This document shows positions 37,302 through 48,360 of a stretch of 64,000 nucleotides of DNA, piece after piece. The DNA comes from Okeania sp. SIO1I7. Its GTDB lineage: Bacteria; Cyanobacteriota; Cyanobacteriia; Cyanobacteriales; Microcoleaceae. The stretch spans positions 1-64,000 of the forward strand of contig JAAHGF010000033.1 in the NCBI GenBank assembly GCA_010672585.1, in the 5' to 3' direction. The translations under genes and the position numbers were made by a program. Numbering within the stretch: the first letter of the stretch is position 1; each line of letters opens with the position of its first letter. The notes below the pieces were generated by a model. The model did no database searches, was not told where the DNA came from, and was given only the letters and a program-made list of their open reading frames with translations.

Positions 37302-38117
37302 ATGCAAAAAACAATTCCTACTCTTCTAGCTCTTGACTTTGATGGCGTTTTATGCAACGGACTGGTTGAATATTTTCAAACGGCCTGGCGCACCTACTGT
37401 CAAATTTGGCAACCATCAGAGCAAATACCAAATAATGATTTGGCAGAAAAATTTTATCGATTACGTCCGGTAATTGAAATTGGCTGGGAAATGCCTGTTT
37501 TGATTCGGGCATTAATATTAGGTATTGAAGAAGAAAATATATTACAGGAATGGCAAGCGATCGCTACAAAGATTGTAACGGAAGAGAATAAAAATTCAGG
37601 GGAAATTGGTAGTTGTCTGGATAATACTAGAGATGAATGGATAGCAAAAGATTTAGAAGGATGGTTGTCTTTACATGGATTTTATCCAGGAGTAGTGGAA
37701 AAGTTAAAGCAGTTGATATTATCAGAGGTTAAACCAGTTATTGTGACAACTAAAGAGGGGCGGTTTGTACGATCGCTCCTGCAAAAACAAGGCGTGAATT
37801 TACCAGAAACGGATATTATTGGCAAAGAATGTAAACGTCCGAAATATGAAACTCTGAGAATGTTATTAGCAGCATCAGGAGCAGGCACAATTATTTGGTT
37901 TGTTGAAGATAGATTGAAAACTTTACTATCTGTGCAAAAACAATCGGATTTAAAAGAAGTAGAATTATTCTTAGCAGATTGGGGTTACAATACTCAGAAA
38001 GAACGAGATTCTATTACTCAATATCCACCTATTCATTTACTATCTTCTACTCAGTTTTGCCAGAATTTTTCCCTATGGAAAGAAGGAAGAAGGAAGAGGG
38101 AAGAAGGAAGAAGTTAA
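37302..38117 (+). CDS. HAD-superfamily hydrolase
   Basis: A 271-residue haloacid-dehalogenase-type phosphatase. Motif I is LLALDFDGVLCNG, with the nucleophile and acid aspartates of DFDG; motif II is the Thr in PVIVTTKEGRF; the lysine of GKECKRPKYETL and the acidic pair in IIWFVEDRLKTL complete the site. The helical cap lies between about residues 20 and 130. Substrate not identifiable; phosphoglycolate-type and nucleotidase-type members look alike. The last dozen residues (KEGRRKREEGRS) are read from a GAAGGAA heptamer tract, so the C-terminus has been altered by a repeat. The stop codon TAA is formed by the end of a 9-bp duplication and the first base of MITE K. Confidence 0.88.
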   Translation: MQKTIPTLLALDFDGVLCNGLVEYFQTAWRTYCQIWQPSEQIPNNDLAEKFYRLRPVIEIGWEMPVLIRALILGIEEENILQEWQAIATKIVTEENKNSGEIGSCLDNTRDEWIAKDLEGWLSLHGFYPGVVEKLKQLILSEVKPVIVTTKEGRFVRSLLQKQGVNLPETDIIGKECKRPKYETLRMLLAASGAGTIIWFVEDRLKTLLSVQKQSDLKEVELFLADWGYNTQKERDSITQYPPIHLLSSTQFCQNFSLWKEGRRKREEGRS

Positions 38118-38270
38118 GAGGTTGTCTGAGAAGTCTCATTTGCTACATCAAAGCCCCCTAAATCCCCCAAAATTGGGGGACTTTGATAAGTAAATTGACT
38201 CTTGTTCCCCCCAGAATTGGGGGGCTAGGGGGGCAAAATTCAGTATTAAATAACTTTTCAAACATCCTCT
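38117..38270. repeat. MITE K (154 bp) with 9-bp duplication
   Basis: Imperfect 18-bp inverted ends AGAGGTTGTCTGAGAAGT and ACTTTTCAAACATCCTCT, flanked by AAGAAGTTA on both sides (38108-38116 and 38271-38279). The interior is a C/G-tract hairpin (CCCCCTAAATCCCCC... and GGGGGGCTAGGGGGG), found again alone at 40397-40481. Confidence 0.85.
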
Positions 38271-38279
38271 AAGAAGTTA

Positions 38280-39162
38280 AGAAGGAAGGAAGAGGGAGAC
38301 CCCTTGAAGGTTAGGAAAAAACTTAAATTTGAATAGTATTATCCTACTCATTTTTGTCAGATTTTCTACATGAAAAGTTTGAGGAAAGAAGGAAGAGGAA
38401 GACTGCTTAAAGGTTAGGAAAAACTTACAGTAGATTCCACTTTGGTCAGGTATACCAATCGCGGGCAAGATGCCCGCATTACAAAAATTTGATTGTTGAT
38501 ATTTGTATTTCATATACTTGGAATATGCTGTAAATTTGAGAAATAGTATAACAATCCTAAATTAGACATTTCCAATAGTAAAAAATCAAATCAATTATCC
38601 CACTCTTATTTATCAATTTTTTCTCCCTGCTCCCTAATCCCTCTTTTCTGGAGAGATACTGATAACGGACTAACTGAAATGAACAAGTTATTAAATTTTA
38701 ATACCAGCTTGAAAAAAGAATGCTACAAAAAGCTGCATCTCAATAAGAGATACTTAAAAAGAGCTTATGCAATTCATTTTAGAAGCTATATCTATATATT
38801 TTTACCAAAAAATTGTGGTCTAAAGCCTCCCCTTTTCAGGGTATAAAAAATAAAGTATTCCTGATGGATGTCAAACCTCCTGATTACAGAAGTACTGTTA
38901 ACGTAGTTCCGACATTAGGAGGCTAACTGATAACTGAAATGACCAAGTTATTCAAAGTTTAATACCAGCTTGAAAAAAGAATGCGATAAAAAGCTGTATC
39001 TTGTTAGATTTCTTAGATAGCTATATTGCTATATCTATTATTTTTACCTTTTTTTCTTCAATGTCACTATTGATTCTTTCCTTCTTTCTTCCTTCTTCCT
39101 TCTTCCTTCTTCCTTCTTCCTTATTAAATTACTTAAATCTCTAAAAATAGGAAATTAAAACT
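38280..39162. other. Gene-free region with a duplicated ~85-bp block
   Basis: No gene seen. A block with TACCAGCTTGAAAAAAGAATG occurs near 38702 and again near 38962, each preceded by AACTGAAATGA(A/C)CAAGTTATT. There is a J-like element near 38563-38660 and a TTCCTTC heptamer tract at 39083-39120 just before the NurA gene. Confidence 0.65.
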
Positions 39163-40377
39163 ATGCTAGACCTCACAAAACTAGCGAAACAAATGCAAGG
39201 GATGAGCCAACATCTCACAGCAGAAGCAATGGCAGCACAAAATAGATTAGAAATAGCTCAAAAATTACTAGAAGAGGCAAAAAATGAACAAGAAGAATTA
39301 TTAGAATTAGAAGAAAGTTGGAGCGATCGCATACTTTTTAATCCGGCTATTCCTATAGAATCTTTAGATACTTATCCTCTAATTAATCCTCCTCCAAAAA
39401 ATCATACGGTATTTGCCACTGACGGTTCTCAAATAGCACCAAGTCACCATGAAATTGCTTATTGTTATTTGCTAAATATTGGAAGAGTCATGTTGAATTA
39501 TGGTGAAAGTATTTATCCACTTTTAGATAGTATTCCAGAAATTTTTTATCAAGCAGATGACCTTTATATTTCTCGACAATGGGGAATTAAAACTGAAGAA
39601 TGGATGGGTTATCGACGGACTATTTCTGAGGCTTTGGTTTTAGCAGAATTGGGTTGTGAATGGAGGAAAAATAATTCCGATAATTTAGATTCCCCAATAT
39701 TAGCTATGGTTGATGGTTCTCTGATTTATTGGTTCTTAGAATCTTTGCCTTCTGAAGCACGGGATAGAATTTTAAATCCGATTTTAGATGCTTGGAATAA
39801 GTTAAAATTAGCAGGTATTCCTTTGATTGGTTATTTGAGTGCTTCTCGCAGTAGTGAAAGTTTATCTTTTTTACGGTTAAAAGCTTGTATTTATGATGAA
39901 CCTGACTGTGTTAGTAATTGTCCGAATGTTGGTTTAGGAGGATTTGGTTTTACCGAAAAAGCTCCTTGTCAGTCATTTGAACCTTTGCGAGATGTGGTAT
40001 TTTGGGGTTCGATATTGCAACCAGGGCAAAGAAGTCCTTTATGGCAATCTTCCGCTAGAATTTTAGATTTATATGGAGATAATATTATCTATTTTTGTTA
40101 TGTGAATGTTGGTACGGAGGTTGCCAGAATTGATATGCCGGAATGGGTGGCTGAGGATGAAGAAATGTTGGAGTTAGTGTTAGGAATGATGTTGGCTCAA
40201 GTGCAAAAAGGTTATGGTTATCCGGTAGTATTGGCAGAAGCTCATAATCAGGCAGTGGTTCGGGGAGGCGATCGGGCGAGTTTCTTTGCTTTATTAGAGC
40301 AGGAAATGATTAAAGCTGGTTTGAAAAATGTGGGAACTTCTTATAAGGAGACTCGGAAGCGGGGGAGTATTGCTTGA
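39163..40377 (+). CDS. nurA: NurA-domain nuclease
   Basis: A 404-residue protein with a NurA domain, an RNase H-like fold exonuclease that in archaea and many bacteria works with the HerA translocase in end resection. The first metal-binding aspartate is D87 in FATDGSQIAPS, and a second acidic motif is LAMVDGSLIYWFLE. The N-terminal 50 residues form a charged coiled coil (QKLLEEAKNEQEELLELEES). The C-terminal HNQAVVRGGDRASFFALLEQE resembles the conserved end of the family. A weak RBS (AGGA) precedes the ATG. No herA is seen in the window, so the partner must be elsewhere. The HAD gene upstream and NACHT gene downstream are both separated by repeat DNA. Confidence 0.88.
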   Translation: MLDLTKLAKQMQGMSQHLTAEAMAAQNRLEIAQKLLEEAKNEQEELLELEESWSDRILFNPAIPIESLDTYPLINPPPKNHTVFATDGSQIAPSHHEIAYCYLLNIGRVMLNYGESIYPLLDSIPEIFYQADDLYISRQWGIKTEEWMGYRRTISEALVLAELGCEWRKNNSDNLDSPILAMVDGSLIYWFLESLPSEARDRILNPILDAWNKLKLAGIPLIGYLSASRSSESLSFLRLKACIYDEPDCVSNCPNVGLGGFGFTEKAPCQSFEPLRDVVFWGSILQPGQRSPLWQSSARILDLYGDNIIYFCYVNVGTEVARIDMPEWVAEDEEMLELVLGMMLAQVQKGYGYPVVLAEAHNQAVVRGGDRASFFALLEQEMIKAGLKNVGTSYKETRKRGSIA

Positions 40378-40396
40378 TGAAGTTAAACTGAAATTT

Positions 40397-40481
40397 GCCC
40401 CCCTAGCCCCCCAAGTTTGGGGGGAACAAGAGTCAATTTGCTTCTCAAAGTCCCCCAATTTTGGGGGATTTAGGGGGCAAA
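40397..40481. repeat. C/G-tract hairpin element
   Basis: GCCCCCCTAGCCCCCCAAG ... TTTTGGGGGATTTAGGGGGC, the inverted equivalent of the core of MITE K, without the K ends. Confidence 0.7.
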
Positions 40482-40574
40482 GGCAAGACCCGTCAACCCA
40501 CGCTAATAGCTTAAGTCATCTCAAAGATGACTCTCGACTCGTATTTCATCTTTTTATACTGTTATACCATTTCT

Positions 40575-41540
40575 CAAGTGATTGCTCCTTGACAGCCAGA
40601 AAAAGTTGTTCTATTTTCAAAGTAGATAAGTATTATGGGAAAATAGTGGCTCTTTTTTTAGGGTGAGGAAGAAAAAGAGTATATTTGGAAAAATCTAGCA
40701 CAGGGATAATCAAAATTTAAAGTAATTGAGCGATCGCTCCTTGACAGCCAGAAAAAGTTGTTCTATTTTCAAAGTAGATAAGTATTATGGGAAAATAGTG
40801 GCTTTTTTTTTAGGGCGAGGAAAAATCAGAATCTAGGGTCAGGAACAAAAAGATAATATTTGGAAAAATCCACCACAGGGATAATCAAAATTTAAAGTAA
40901 TTGAGCGATCGCTCCTTGACAGCCAGAAAAAGTTGTTTTATTTTTAAAATAGAATAAGTATTATGGGAAAGTATTGACATTTTTTTAGGGCGAGGAAAAA
41001 TCAGAATCTAGGGTCAGGAATAAAAAGAGTACATTTGGAAATTTCCACCACAGGGATAATCAAAATTTAGAGCGAAGGAGCGATCGCTCCTTCGCTCCTT
41101 GACAGCCAGAAAAAGTTGTTTTATTTTCAAAATAGAATAAGTATTATGGGAAAGTATTGACATTTTTTTTAGTAGGAGCGGGTTCCGCGTTAAGTTATTG
41201 GGGTTACAGGATATTAAGGTAAACCCGCCCCCAATGCTCGTTGTTGAAGAAGAAAAATGGGAGTAATTGAGCGATCGCTCCTTGACAGCCAGAAAAAGTT
41301 GTTTTATTTTCAAAATAGAATAAGTATTATGGGAGAATAGTGGCTCTTTTTTTAGGACGAGGAAAAATCAGAATCTAGGGTCAGGAACAAAAAGAGTATA
41401 TTTGGAAATTTCCACCACAGGGATAATCAAAATTTAGAGCAATTGAGCGATCGTTCCTTGACAACTAGAAAAAGTTGTTTTATTTTCAGATTAGATAAGT
41501 AATCTGGGAAAATAGTGGCTGTTTTTTTAGAGCAATGACT
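40575..41540 (+). repeat. Six-unit tandem array, each with a promoter-like motif
   Basis: Six direct repeats 152-183 bp apart, with TTGACA at 40589, 40741, 40916, 41099, 41282 and 41458. In every unit TTGACA is followed after exactly 17 bases by TATTTT, a near-consensus sigma-70 promoter on the plus strand. Units one to five share GCTCCTTGACAGCCAGAAAA and the sixth varies slightly; most carry an upstream GAGCGATCGCTC palindrome and share the downstream GGGATAATCAAAATTTA. The fifth unit is preceded by a different 100-bp segment. The array ends about 80 bp before the NACHT-GUN4 gene. Confidence 0.85.
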
Positions 41541-41617
41541 TTTCTGGTTTAGGAAAATGCATAACCAATGATGAAGTTGTAGATATAAAGATGTAGATAT
41601 CAAGAATAAAAATCAGA

Positions 41618-43987
41618 ATGTCTGACGAGGAAAAACAAAACGACACTCAGCAACCTTCTCAACCACAAACCCCTTCTCTAGAAGCAGAACGCAAAATTGC
41701 TCAAAAATTTGTATCTGGTACAACTCAGGCTTTTATCCAGTGGATGCCATTGGGGGGAAGTGGTGGTTTACTATTCTCTTTTTTGCTCAACCAAGAATGG
41801 GTTAAAGCTTTGATTACTTTCCCTGTGACTATCGCTACTGTTGTTTGGGCAAGATACACTGAAGGTTTTCTAACACAACTGGGAGCGGTTTATCAGGAAC
41901 GAGGCAAAAATGATGCTAACTCTCTAATGACGTTCCTGAACAAGTTAGATGAAACTATGCGTTGGCAGCTAGCTGGGACAAAAAATAAGTATTTGCAATA
42001 TCAGAACAATGACTGCCTCCATTATACAACTGAAGGTGTGGCCAAAACCTTCAAACCACTACTCAAAGATGTGTTTGTACCGTTAGGTTTAAGCGGTGAT
42101 TTTCTTCGGGGGGCTGAGGGTGAAGATTTACCGGGACTTCCTGGGTTCAAATGGGATAAGGAGATTATTGAGAGACTCCAAAAAGATGAAGGCTTGAAAA
42201 TTTGGGATATTCTTAGCAAGGGGAAAAGAAACCCTGGATACCGTCATTTAGTAATTCAAGCATGGGGAGGTTACGGAAAAACAACTCTACTACGGCACAT
42301 TGCCTATACTTACACAAGCAAAACTAGAAATATTGGGAATGCCCCTAATTTAATTCCTGTTTTACTTTATTTGCGACAGTGCCAAAGCAAAATTATGGCA
42401 ACTGCTGATGCTCAACGAATAGATTTACCTACTTTAATTGAAGAGTTTCACATCCCCAATTTGCCAAAACGAAAAACTCTGAAGTTACCGCCTAAGTGGG
42501 TGAAAAATCAACTCCAGGCTGGTCAAATGCTGGTGATGCTGGATGGACTTGATGAGGTGAAGGAGGAGTGGCGAGATTCAGTAATGGAGTGGATAAAAAA
42601 AGCTATCAAAGATTATGATTCATGTTTTTTTATTCTCACTTCTCGGCCTAGTGGATATCGCAATTATGCAAGAGATAGCAAACTTAATTCTCTATTTGTT
42701 AAACCTCTGAGTGAGTCGCAACAAGAAAAATTTATTCGGAGTTGGTATTTGAGTCTAGAACGTGGTAGTAGTGCGGCACCAAATAACCCGTCAGTCAAGC
42801 AGGAAGCAGATCGACAAGCAAGGAATTTAGTTTCTCAGTTACGAAAAAGTTTGGAATTGCGCGATCTATCCAAAAATCCTCTATTGCTTAATATTATTGT
42901 CAAGTTGCACAGTTATTATTCTGGTGAAAAATTACCTAAACGTAGAATAGATTTGTATGCAGAAATATGCCGGATGCAGCTTGGCGATCGCCCTCTGGTG
43001 AAAAAAATTGATATGTTGCTAAACCGTGAGGATGGCCAAAATATTTTACAAGAATTAGCTCTATATATGGTCAAATCTAATCAACCTCAAATTGATAAAA
43101 AAGAGCTGCTGTCACAACTGAAGATTTATATTAGTAATTTGGGTGAGGCGATCGCCCCGCAAAAGTTTTTACAGCAAATTGAAGAAGTGAGCGAATTATT
43201 GGTTAAGCGTGACCAGAATTATGAATTTGCTCATTTGAGTTTTCAGGGATATTTAGCTGCAGTAGAAATTAAGGAAAAACAGCAGGAACATTTGTTGAGA
43301 GAAAACTGGGATAAATCTTGGTGGCGGGAAACGATTATTCTCTATACAGCACAACTAAAGCCTACCCATTTTAGCCAGTTTGTTTATGAGTTATTGCAAG
43401 ATGGCAGTCAAAAAGCGGTGGATCTTGCCTATAACTGCTGGAGGGAATATCCTCGGCAAGTTGATCCAGACCTTGAAGAAGAAATGAAAAAGCTAAGTTC
43501 TTATATTCGGGATGTGCTTTTAAGGCAACTCGAAGATTATTTAAAAAATCAACAGTGGCAAGAAGCTGACAGAGAAACCTCGCGAGTAATGTTACAAACT
43601 ATGGGAAAAGAAGGGGATGAATTTCTGACGGTTGAAGATATAGAAAATTTTTCTTGTGAAGACCTCCGTAAAATAGACCAACTTTGGGTAAGATATAGTA
43701 ATGGTAAGTTTGGCTTTTCTGTTCAGAAGCAAATTTATCAGAGCTTGGGTGGTACAAAGGAGTATAACCAAAAAGTATGGAGAGCCTTCGGAGAGAAAGT
43801 TGGATGGTGTAAAGGAGAGGAATGGTTGGACTATAAAAACCTAACTTGGGACATAAATACGCCTTTTGTGGGGCACTTCCCTAAAATAATAAACGTTATG
43901 GATGATTTATATATTTTTGGGTTGGGTTGGAGTAAGTGGTGGGTTATCTCTTGTCTCCCGCAGAGAGTTTTAGCTTGTAATATCTAA
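41618..43987 (+). CDS. NACHT NTPase with N-terminal membrane segment and C-terminal GUN4 domain
   Basis: A 789-residue STAND-type NTPase. Residues 40-80 hold one or two membrane segments (FIQWMPLGGSGGLLFSFL, ALITFPVTIATVVWA). The NACHT domain starts near 205 with Walker A WGGYGKTT (216-223), Walker B LVMLDGLDEV (305-314) and the sensor TSRPSGYRNY, followed by the helical region ending FAHLSFQGYLAA (about 537-548) typical of NACHT. Residues 632-789 match GUN4, the tetrapyrrole-binding domain: WQEADRETSRVML, ENFSCEDLRKIDQLWVRYSN, KFGFSVQKQI and WRAFGEKVGW. Known GUN4 proteins bind porphyrins and stimulate Mg-chelatase, while NACHT proteins act as ligand-triggered switches, some in antiphage defence. 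The combination suggests a membrane-bound sensor of a tetrapyrrole. That role is inference. No effector domain is evident. Confidence 0.9.
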   Translation: MSDEEKQNDTQQPSQPQTPSLEAERKIAQKFVSGTTQAFIQWMPLGGSGGLLFSFLLNQEWVKALITFPVTIATVVWARYTEGFLTQLGAVYQERGKNDANSLMTFLNKLDETMRWQLAGTKNKYLQYQNNDCLHYTTEGVAKTFKPLLKDVFVPLGLSGDFLRGAEGEDLPGLPGFKWDKEIIERLQKDEGLKIWDILSKGKRNPGYRHLVIQAWGGYGKTTLLRHIAYTYTSKTRNIGNAPNLIPVLLYLRQCQSKIMATADAQRIDLPTLIEEFHIPNLPKRKTLKLPPKWVKNQLQAGQMLVMLDGLDEVKEEWRDSVMEWIKKAIKDYDSCFFILTSRPSGYRNYARDSKLNSLFVKPLSESQQEKFIRSWYLSLERGSSAAPNNPSVKQEADRQARNLVSQLRKSLELRDLSKNPLLLNIIVKLHSYYSGEKLPKRRIDLYAEICRMQLGDRPLVKKIDMLLNREDGQNILQELALYMVKSNQPQIDKKELLSQLKIYISNLGEAIAPQKFLQQIEEVSELLVKRDQNYEFAHLSFQGYLAAVEIKEKQQEHLLRENWDKSWWRETIILYTAQLKPTHFSQFVYELLQDGSQKAVDLAYNCWREYPRQVDPDLEEEMKKLSSYIRDVLLRQLEDYLKNQQWQEADRETSRVMLQTMGKEGDEFLTVEDIENFSCEDLRKIDQLWVRYSNGKFGFSVQKQIYQSLGGTKEYNQKVWRAFGEKVGWCKGEEWLDYKNLTWDINTPFVGHFPKIINVMDDLYIFGLGWSKWWVISCLPQRVLACNI

Positions 43988-44893
43988 GGGTTTCAGGAGC
44001 TTCCCACTCCGCCCAAGGAAGTCGCATTTGCCCAGGAGAAATTTTATTTTTTCCCTTCCTTTTCACTACCTTCGGCAAAAACCTACTACCCCACCGACTG
44101 CCCTTTTCCAGTTTTGGTCGGGGTTTGTAGTTTTTGCAAAACCCCCTATAGTTTTTAGCACAGTCGTCTAGAGTTTTTCCCAGAGACAAAAAAGTAGGAT
44201 GCCATTTCAGTTATCAGTTATCAGTTATCAGTTATCAGTTTTTCTCCCAAAGTTGAATCAAATATATTGAGCGTTCGATATAAATATCTCACAATTAAAA
44301 TTAGTCACAGCAAAAATTTAACTTCTAACTTCTGACTTTTGACTTCTGACTTCTGACTTCAAAGCGGGCGATCGCTAAATTTAAACCTTCCTCAAAAATA
44401 GGTCAACCAATATTTCCTTACCTCACTTGTGTTGAATCAAATATATCAAGCGTTCGATATAAATATCCCACTATTAAAATTAGTCACAGCAAAAATTTAA
44501 CTTCTAACTTCTGACTTCTGACTTCTGACTTCTGACTTCAAGGCAGGCGATCGCCAGGGTGTACTTTTTCTACTGAGGCCATATAATAGAGAATATATAT
44601 GAGCCCACCTTTTCCACTATATAAATAATAGCACAAATAAATTTTAAATCAACCCTTTGCTGAAAATTTTTTCTGGCAAATATTCATTGGAGCGATCGCC
44701 TTTTTTCAGTTATCAGTTATCAATAGAAATATTGGTTATTAACAAATATATTAGGCTTGTATAGGAACGGATATAGGAACGGGCAAGATGCCCATTCCAC
44801 AATACAAGACTATTAAAATCATCCCGCATTTATGCAATGGCAAATTTAGGAAACATAGATAAATTTAACTTTTAACTTTTTACTTTTGACTTT
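43988..44893. other. Gene-free region with tandem duplication
   Basis: A frame of 81 codons on the minus strand (43944-44189) overlaps the end of the NACHT gene and is not convincing. Two copies of a 123-bp unit, at 44253-44376 and 44432-44554, share GCGTTCGATATAAATAT, TTAGTCACAGCAAAAATTTA and ACTTCTG heptamers. A GTTATCA heptamer run is at 44212-44240. Confidence 0.65.
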
Positions 44894-44978
44894 ACCGAAT
44901 AATTAAGGTTTAAAGCCTATCCTTGAAAGGAGAGGTAATAATTATTAATTATTAATTATTAATTATTAATTGTTGAAC
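44894..44978. repeat. Family A repeat (short) abutting exoD stop
   Basis: TTTACCGAATAATTAAGG start, AAGCCTATCC/GGAGAGG core, (TTAATTA)n heptamers, ending TTGTTGAACC next to the ExoD stop codon TAG (complement of 44979-44981). The same junction (TTGAACC then CTA) occurs at the DUF427 gene. Confidence 0.8.
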
Positions 44979-45605
44979 CTAACTTCCAGTCAAATAATTT
45001 TTAATAAATTCAATTCCACTCTTGACACCCTCATAACCAAAACGCAGAATTAGACCACTTAAAGTCGCACCCATTAGACAAACAACCAACCCACCCAAAC
45101 TAATAACACCATCATCATCCAACAAACCAAAACCAGTAACAAAAATCCCGATCGCTGGTAAAGTATTAGTACCAGGAATTGGAATCATCATCGAAATAGC
45201 CATCAGAGCGATCGCGCAACCAATAATAACTCTACCTATCAAACTTGTGCAAATATAACTCAACCGAGGACGAGATATCAACTCAATTTTCTGTAACCAA
45301 GGAATGCCTTTTTTCAAAACTCCTTGTACTTTTTTCAGAGGAATTGAATGATTCAACCACCTTTTAGGCAACCAGGGAGTTGTTGAACCAATTATTAATT
45401 GAAGTGCTAATAAAAGTAATAAAATTCCAAAGGGAATTGAATAACCAGGAGCAGGTACAGGCAAAGCAGAAGGTAGAGATAAAATTACGAATAAAAAGCC
45501 AAAAATTCTCTCTCCCGCTAAATCAATAATATTTCCCAAAGTTACTTGAGAAGTACATTTTTCCTCAAAAAAATATCGTTGTAATTCTACAGATAATTTA
45601 GCCAC
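44979..45605 (-). CDS. exoD: ExoD-family membrane protein
   Basis: A 208-residue integral membrane protein of the ExoD family (exopolysaccharide synthesis protein D). Conserved features are GERIFGFLFVILSLPSALPVPAPGY near residues 31-55, a paired repeat MMIPIPGTNTLPAIG near 140-155 and GLLDDDGVISLGG near 160-172. There are four to five membrane segments. In rhizobia exoD mutants have altered exopolysaccharide and stress tolerance, but the biochemical activity is unknown. Length is normal. The stop codon coincides with the terminus of a family A repeat. No exopolysaccharide cluster surrounds it. Confidence 0.9.
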   Translation of the reverse strand: MAKLSVELQRYFFEEKCTSQVTLGNIIDLAGERIFGFLFVILSLPSALPVPAPGYSIPFGILLLLLALQLIIGSTTPWLPKRWLNHSIPLKKVQGVLKKGIPWLQKIELISRPRLSYICTSLIGRVIIGCAIALMAISMMIPIPGTNTLPAIGIFVTGFGLLDDDGVISLGGLVVCLMGATLSGLILRFGYEGVKSGIEFIKNYLTGS

Positions 45606-45800
45606 TGATTTGTAGCGCTACGCGCTAGGGAATAGGGAATAGGGAACAGGGAACAGAGAATAGCAAACTGTCAAAGGTTTTTAGGATTGAAAAATGTCCT
45701 AACCAATTCTTGTTGTGCTATATCTTAAAAAAATATAAATTTTGAATAAATTAATAATAATTATAGGGGTTTGGTCTCCAAACCCCTACAGTATAAATTA

Positions 45801-45922
45801 TTTCATGTCAGGATAATAAGTCATAAAAAAGTTTTTGTTTGTAGTAGAGCTTGAGCAATATCTATCTTCTTGCTAAACCCCTACTACTAACTTTAATTAT
45901 AACTATTTAACCAGACATGATA
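45801..45922. repeat. MITE family C copy (122 bp)
   Basis: Slightly diverged ends TTTCATGTCAGG and CCAGACATGATA with TTA duplicated on both sides. Upstream, TAGGGGTTTGG and CCAAACCCCTA form a separate hairpin (45762-45787). Confidence 0.75.
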
Positions 45923-45989
45923 TTACTGGTTAAAACTAAACGAAAATAAAGTAAAAAAAATTCCTGGTAATAGAAATTAATATTTAAAT

Positions 45990-46143
45990 AGCTATCAGCT
46001 TTTTCTAACAGAATGCTGCGTCAAAATTCAAAGTTAACAGCCTCCCACTATACGTAATTTAACTGTTAAGGGAGTTTTAATCCCCCTTAAACACGTTAAA
46101 AAGCTGATAGCTGATAGCTGATAGCTGATAGCTGAGTGCTACT
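45990..46143. repeat. E-like element with GCTGATA heptamers next to sahH
   Basis: AGCTATCAGCTTTTTC at the left and (GCTGATA)n at 46103-46134 at the right, ending GAGTGCT just before the SahH stop codon at 46146-46148. The ends resemble family E but the GTAAGCATT termini are absent. Confidence 0.6.
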
Positions 46144-46145
46144 TA

Positions 46146-47423
<1,278 letters not shown>

Positions 47424-47571
47424 TCAGTTGTTTCCTTAAAATTTTATTCTTTGTAAGTATAGCTAATTTTACAGAAGTCGATCAAGAGTGTTAATACGAC
47501 AAAATTTATTTTGACATTAACGCCAAGATATGTTAGGAAGTCTGAAAAATTGCCACCAAAACTGGCCGTGA

Positions 47572-47840
47572 TATCAAATCCGGTTGAATACTTATTAGTT
47601 GGGAGTAGAGGAGTAGGGGAGTGGGGGAGATTAAAGGCTTGAAGCAATTATAGAATTATCGGCGTTGGTGAAGTGCGTGTATGATATTAATCTTAATTAT
47701 TGAGGAGTCAACCAACCCCTGCCCCTCCCCAACCCACCCCCGCGACTTCCAGGAGGGGAGGCAGGAGGGGAACTTAGGAGGACTGAGTCAGGAGGAAAGA
47801 AAGAAGAAGAAACAGTAATTATCCGGACATGATATTACTC
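47572..47840. other. D-type and C-type element fragments
   Basis: A D left end (TATCAAATCCGGTTGAATAC, about 47573) is followed by a C right end (TTATCCGGACATGATATTA) near 47834, with GTGTATGATATTAATC between. The two appear to be truncated elements joined together. Confidence 0.55.
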
Positions 47841-47851
47841 AATAATATCTA

Positions 47852-48120
47852 GGGCTTGCTGATTAATTCTTAAAGTATTGACATATAAAGGTTTTAGCGT
47901 TTTTTTTTGAAAAAAGTGCGCCTGTTTTCGGTAGAAAAAGCTCATGCATGCTAGTATCTTAGGATGATTATGGCAGAAAAATTGAGAGACAAAACGCCCG
48001 CTCCTACCTCTTGGCTAATTCCCATTTCTCCTGTCTCCCCCTCCTGGGAGGGGGAGGGGCGAGGGGTGGGTTGTCCCCTGTCTCCTACAAAGAGCAAAAA
48101 GACTTTCCATACGCAAACCC
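47852..48120. repeat. MITE family B copy (269 bp) with TATCTA duplication
   Basis: Ends GGGCTTGCTGATT and GCAAACCC; TATCTA flanks both sides (47846-47851 and 48121-48126). Confidence 0.88.
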
Positions 48121-48151
48121 TATCTAGCAAACATTTATCAAATTGGTATTA

Positions 48152-48280
48152 TATCATGTTCGGACGGGTCAGTTATAAAAAAACTTTATCCCTTTTAACC
48201 CTTTCTTCCCTTCTGCCTCCAGCTCCCGCTGCCTTCTGCCTTCCTTCCTCCAAAGTGTAAGTATTCAACCGAACATGATA
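48152..48280. repeat. MITE family C copy (129 bp)
   Basis: Ends TATCATGTTCGG and CCGAACATGATA with TTA on both sides (48149-48151 and 48281-48283). Confidence 0.85.
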
Positions 48281-48360
48281 TTACACTATATGTGCTGCCA
48301 GTGTGAAAAAACAGATAAAAAAAAGAGGCTACTCAAGCCCCTATTTCTGAAATTATTCTG

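Noticed and set aside
40575-41540. CRISPR array
   Set aside because: Units are 152-183 bp with most of each unit conserved; there are no short repeats separated by unique spacers and no cas genes.
43944-44189. 81-residue gene on the minus strand after NACHT
   Set aside because: Overlaps the end of the NACHT-GUN4 gene by 44 bases, is unusually basic, and has no RBS or recognisable motif.
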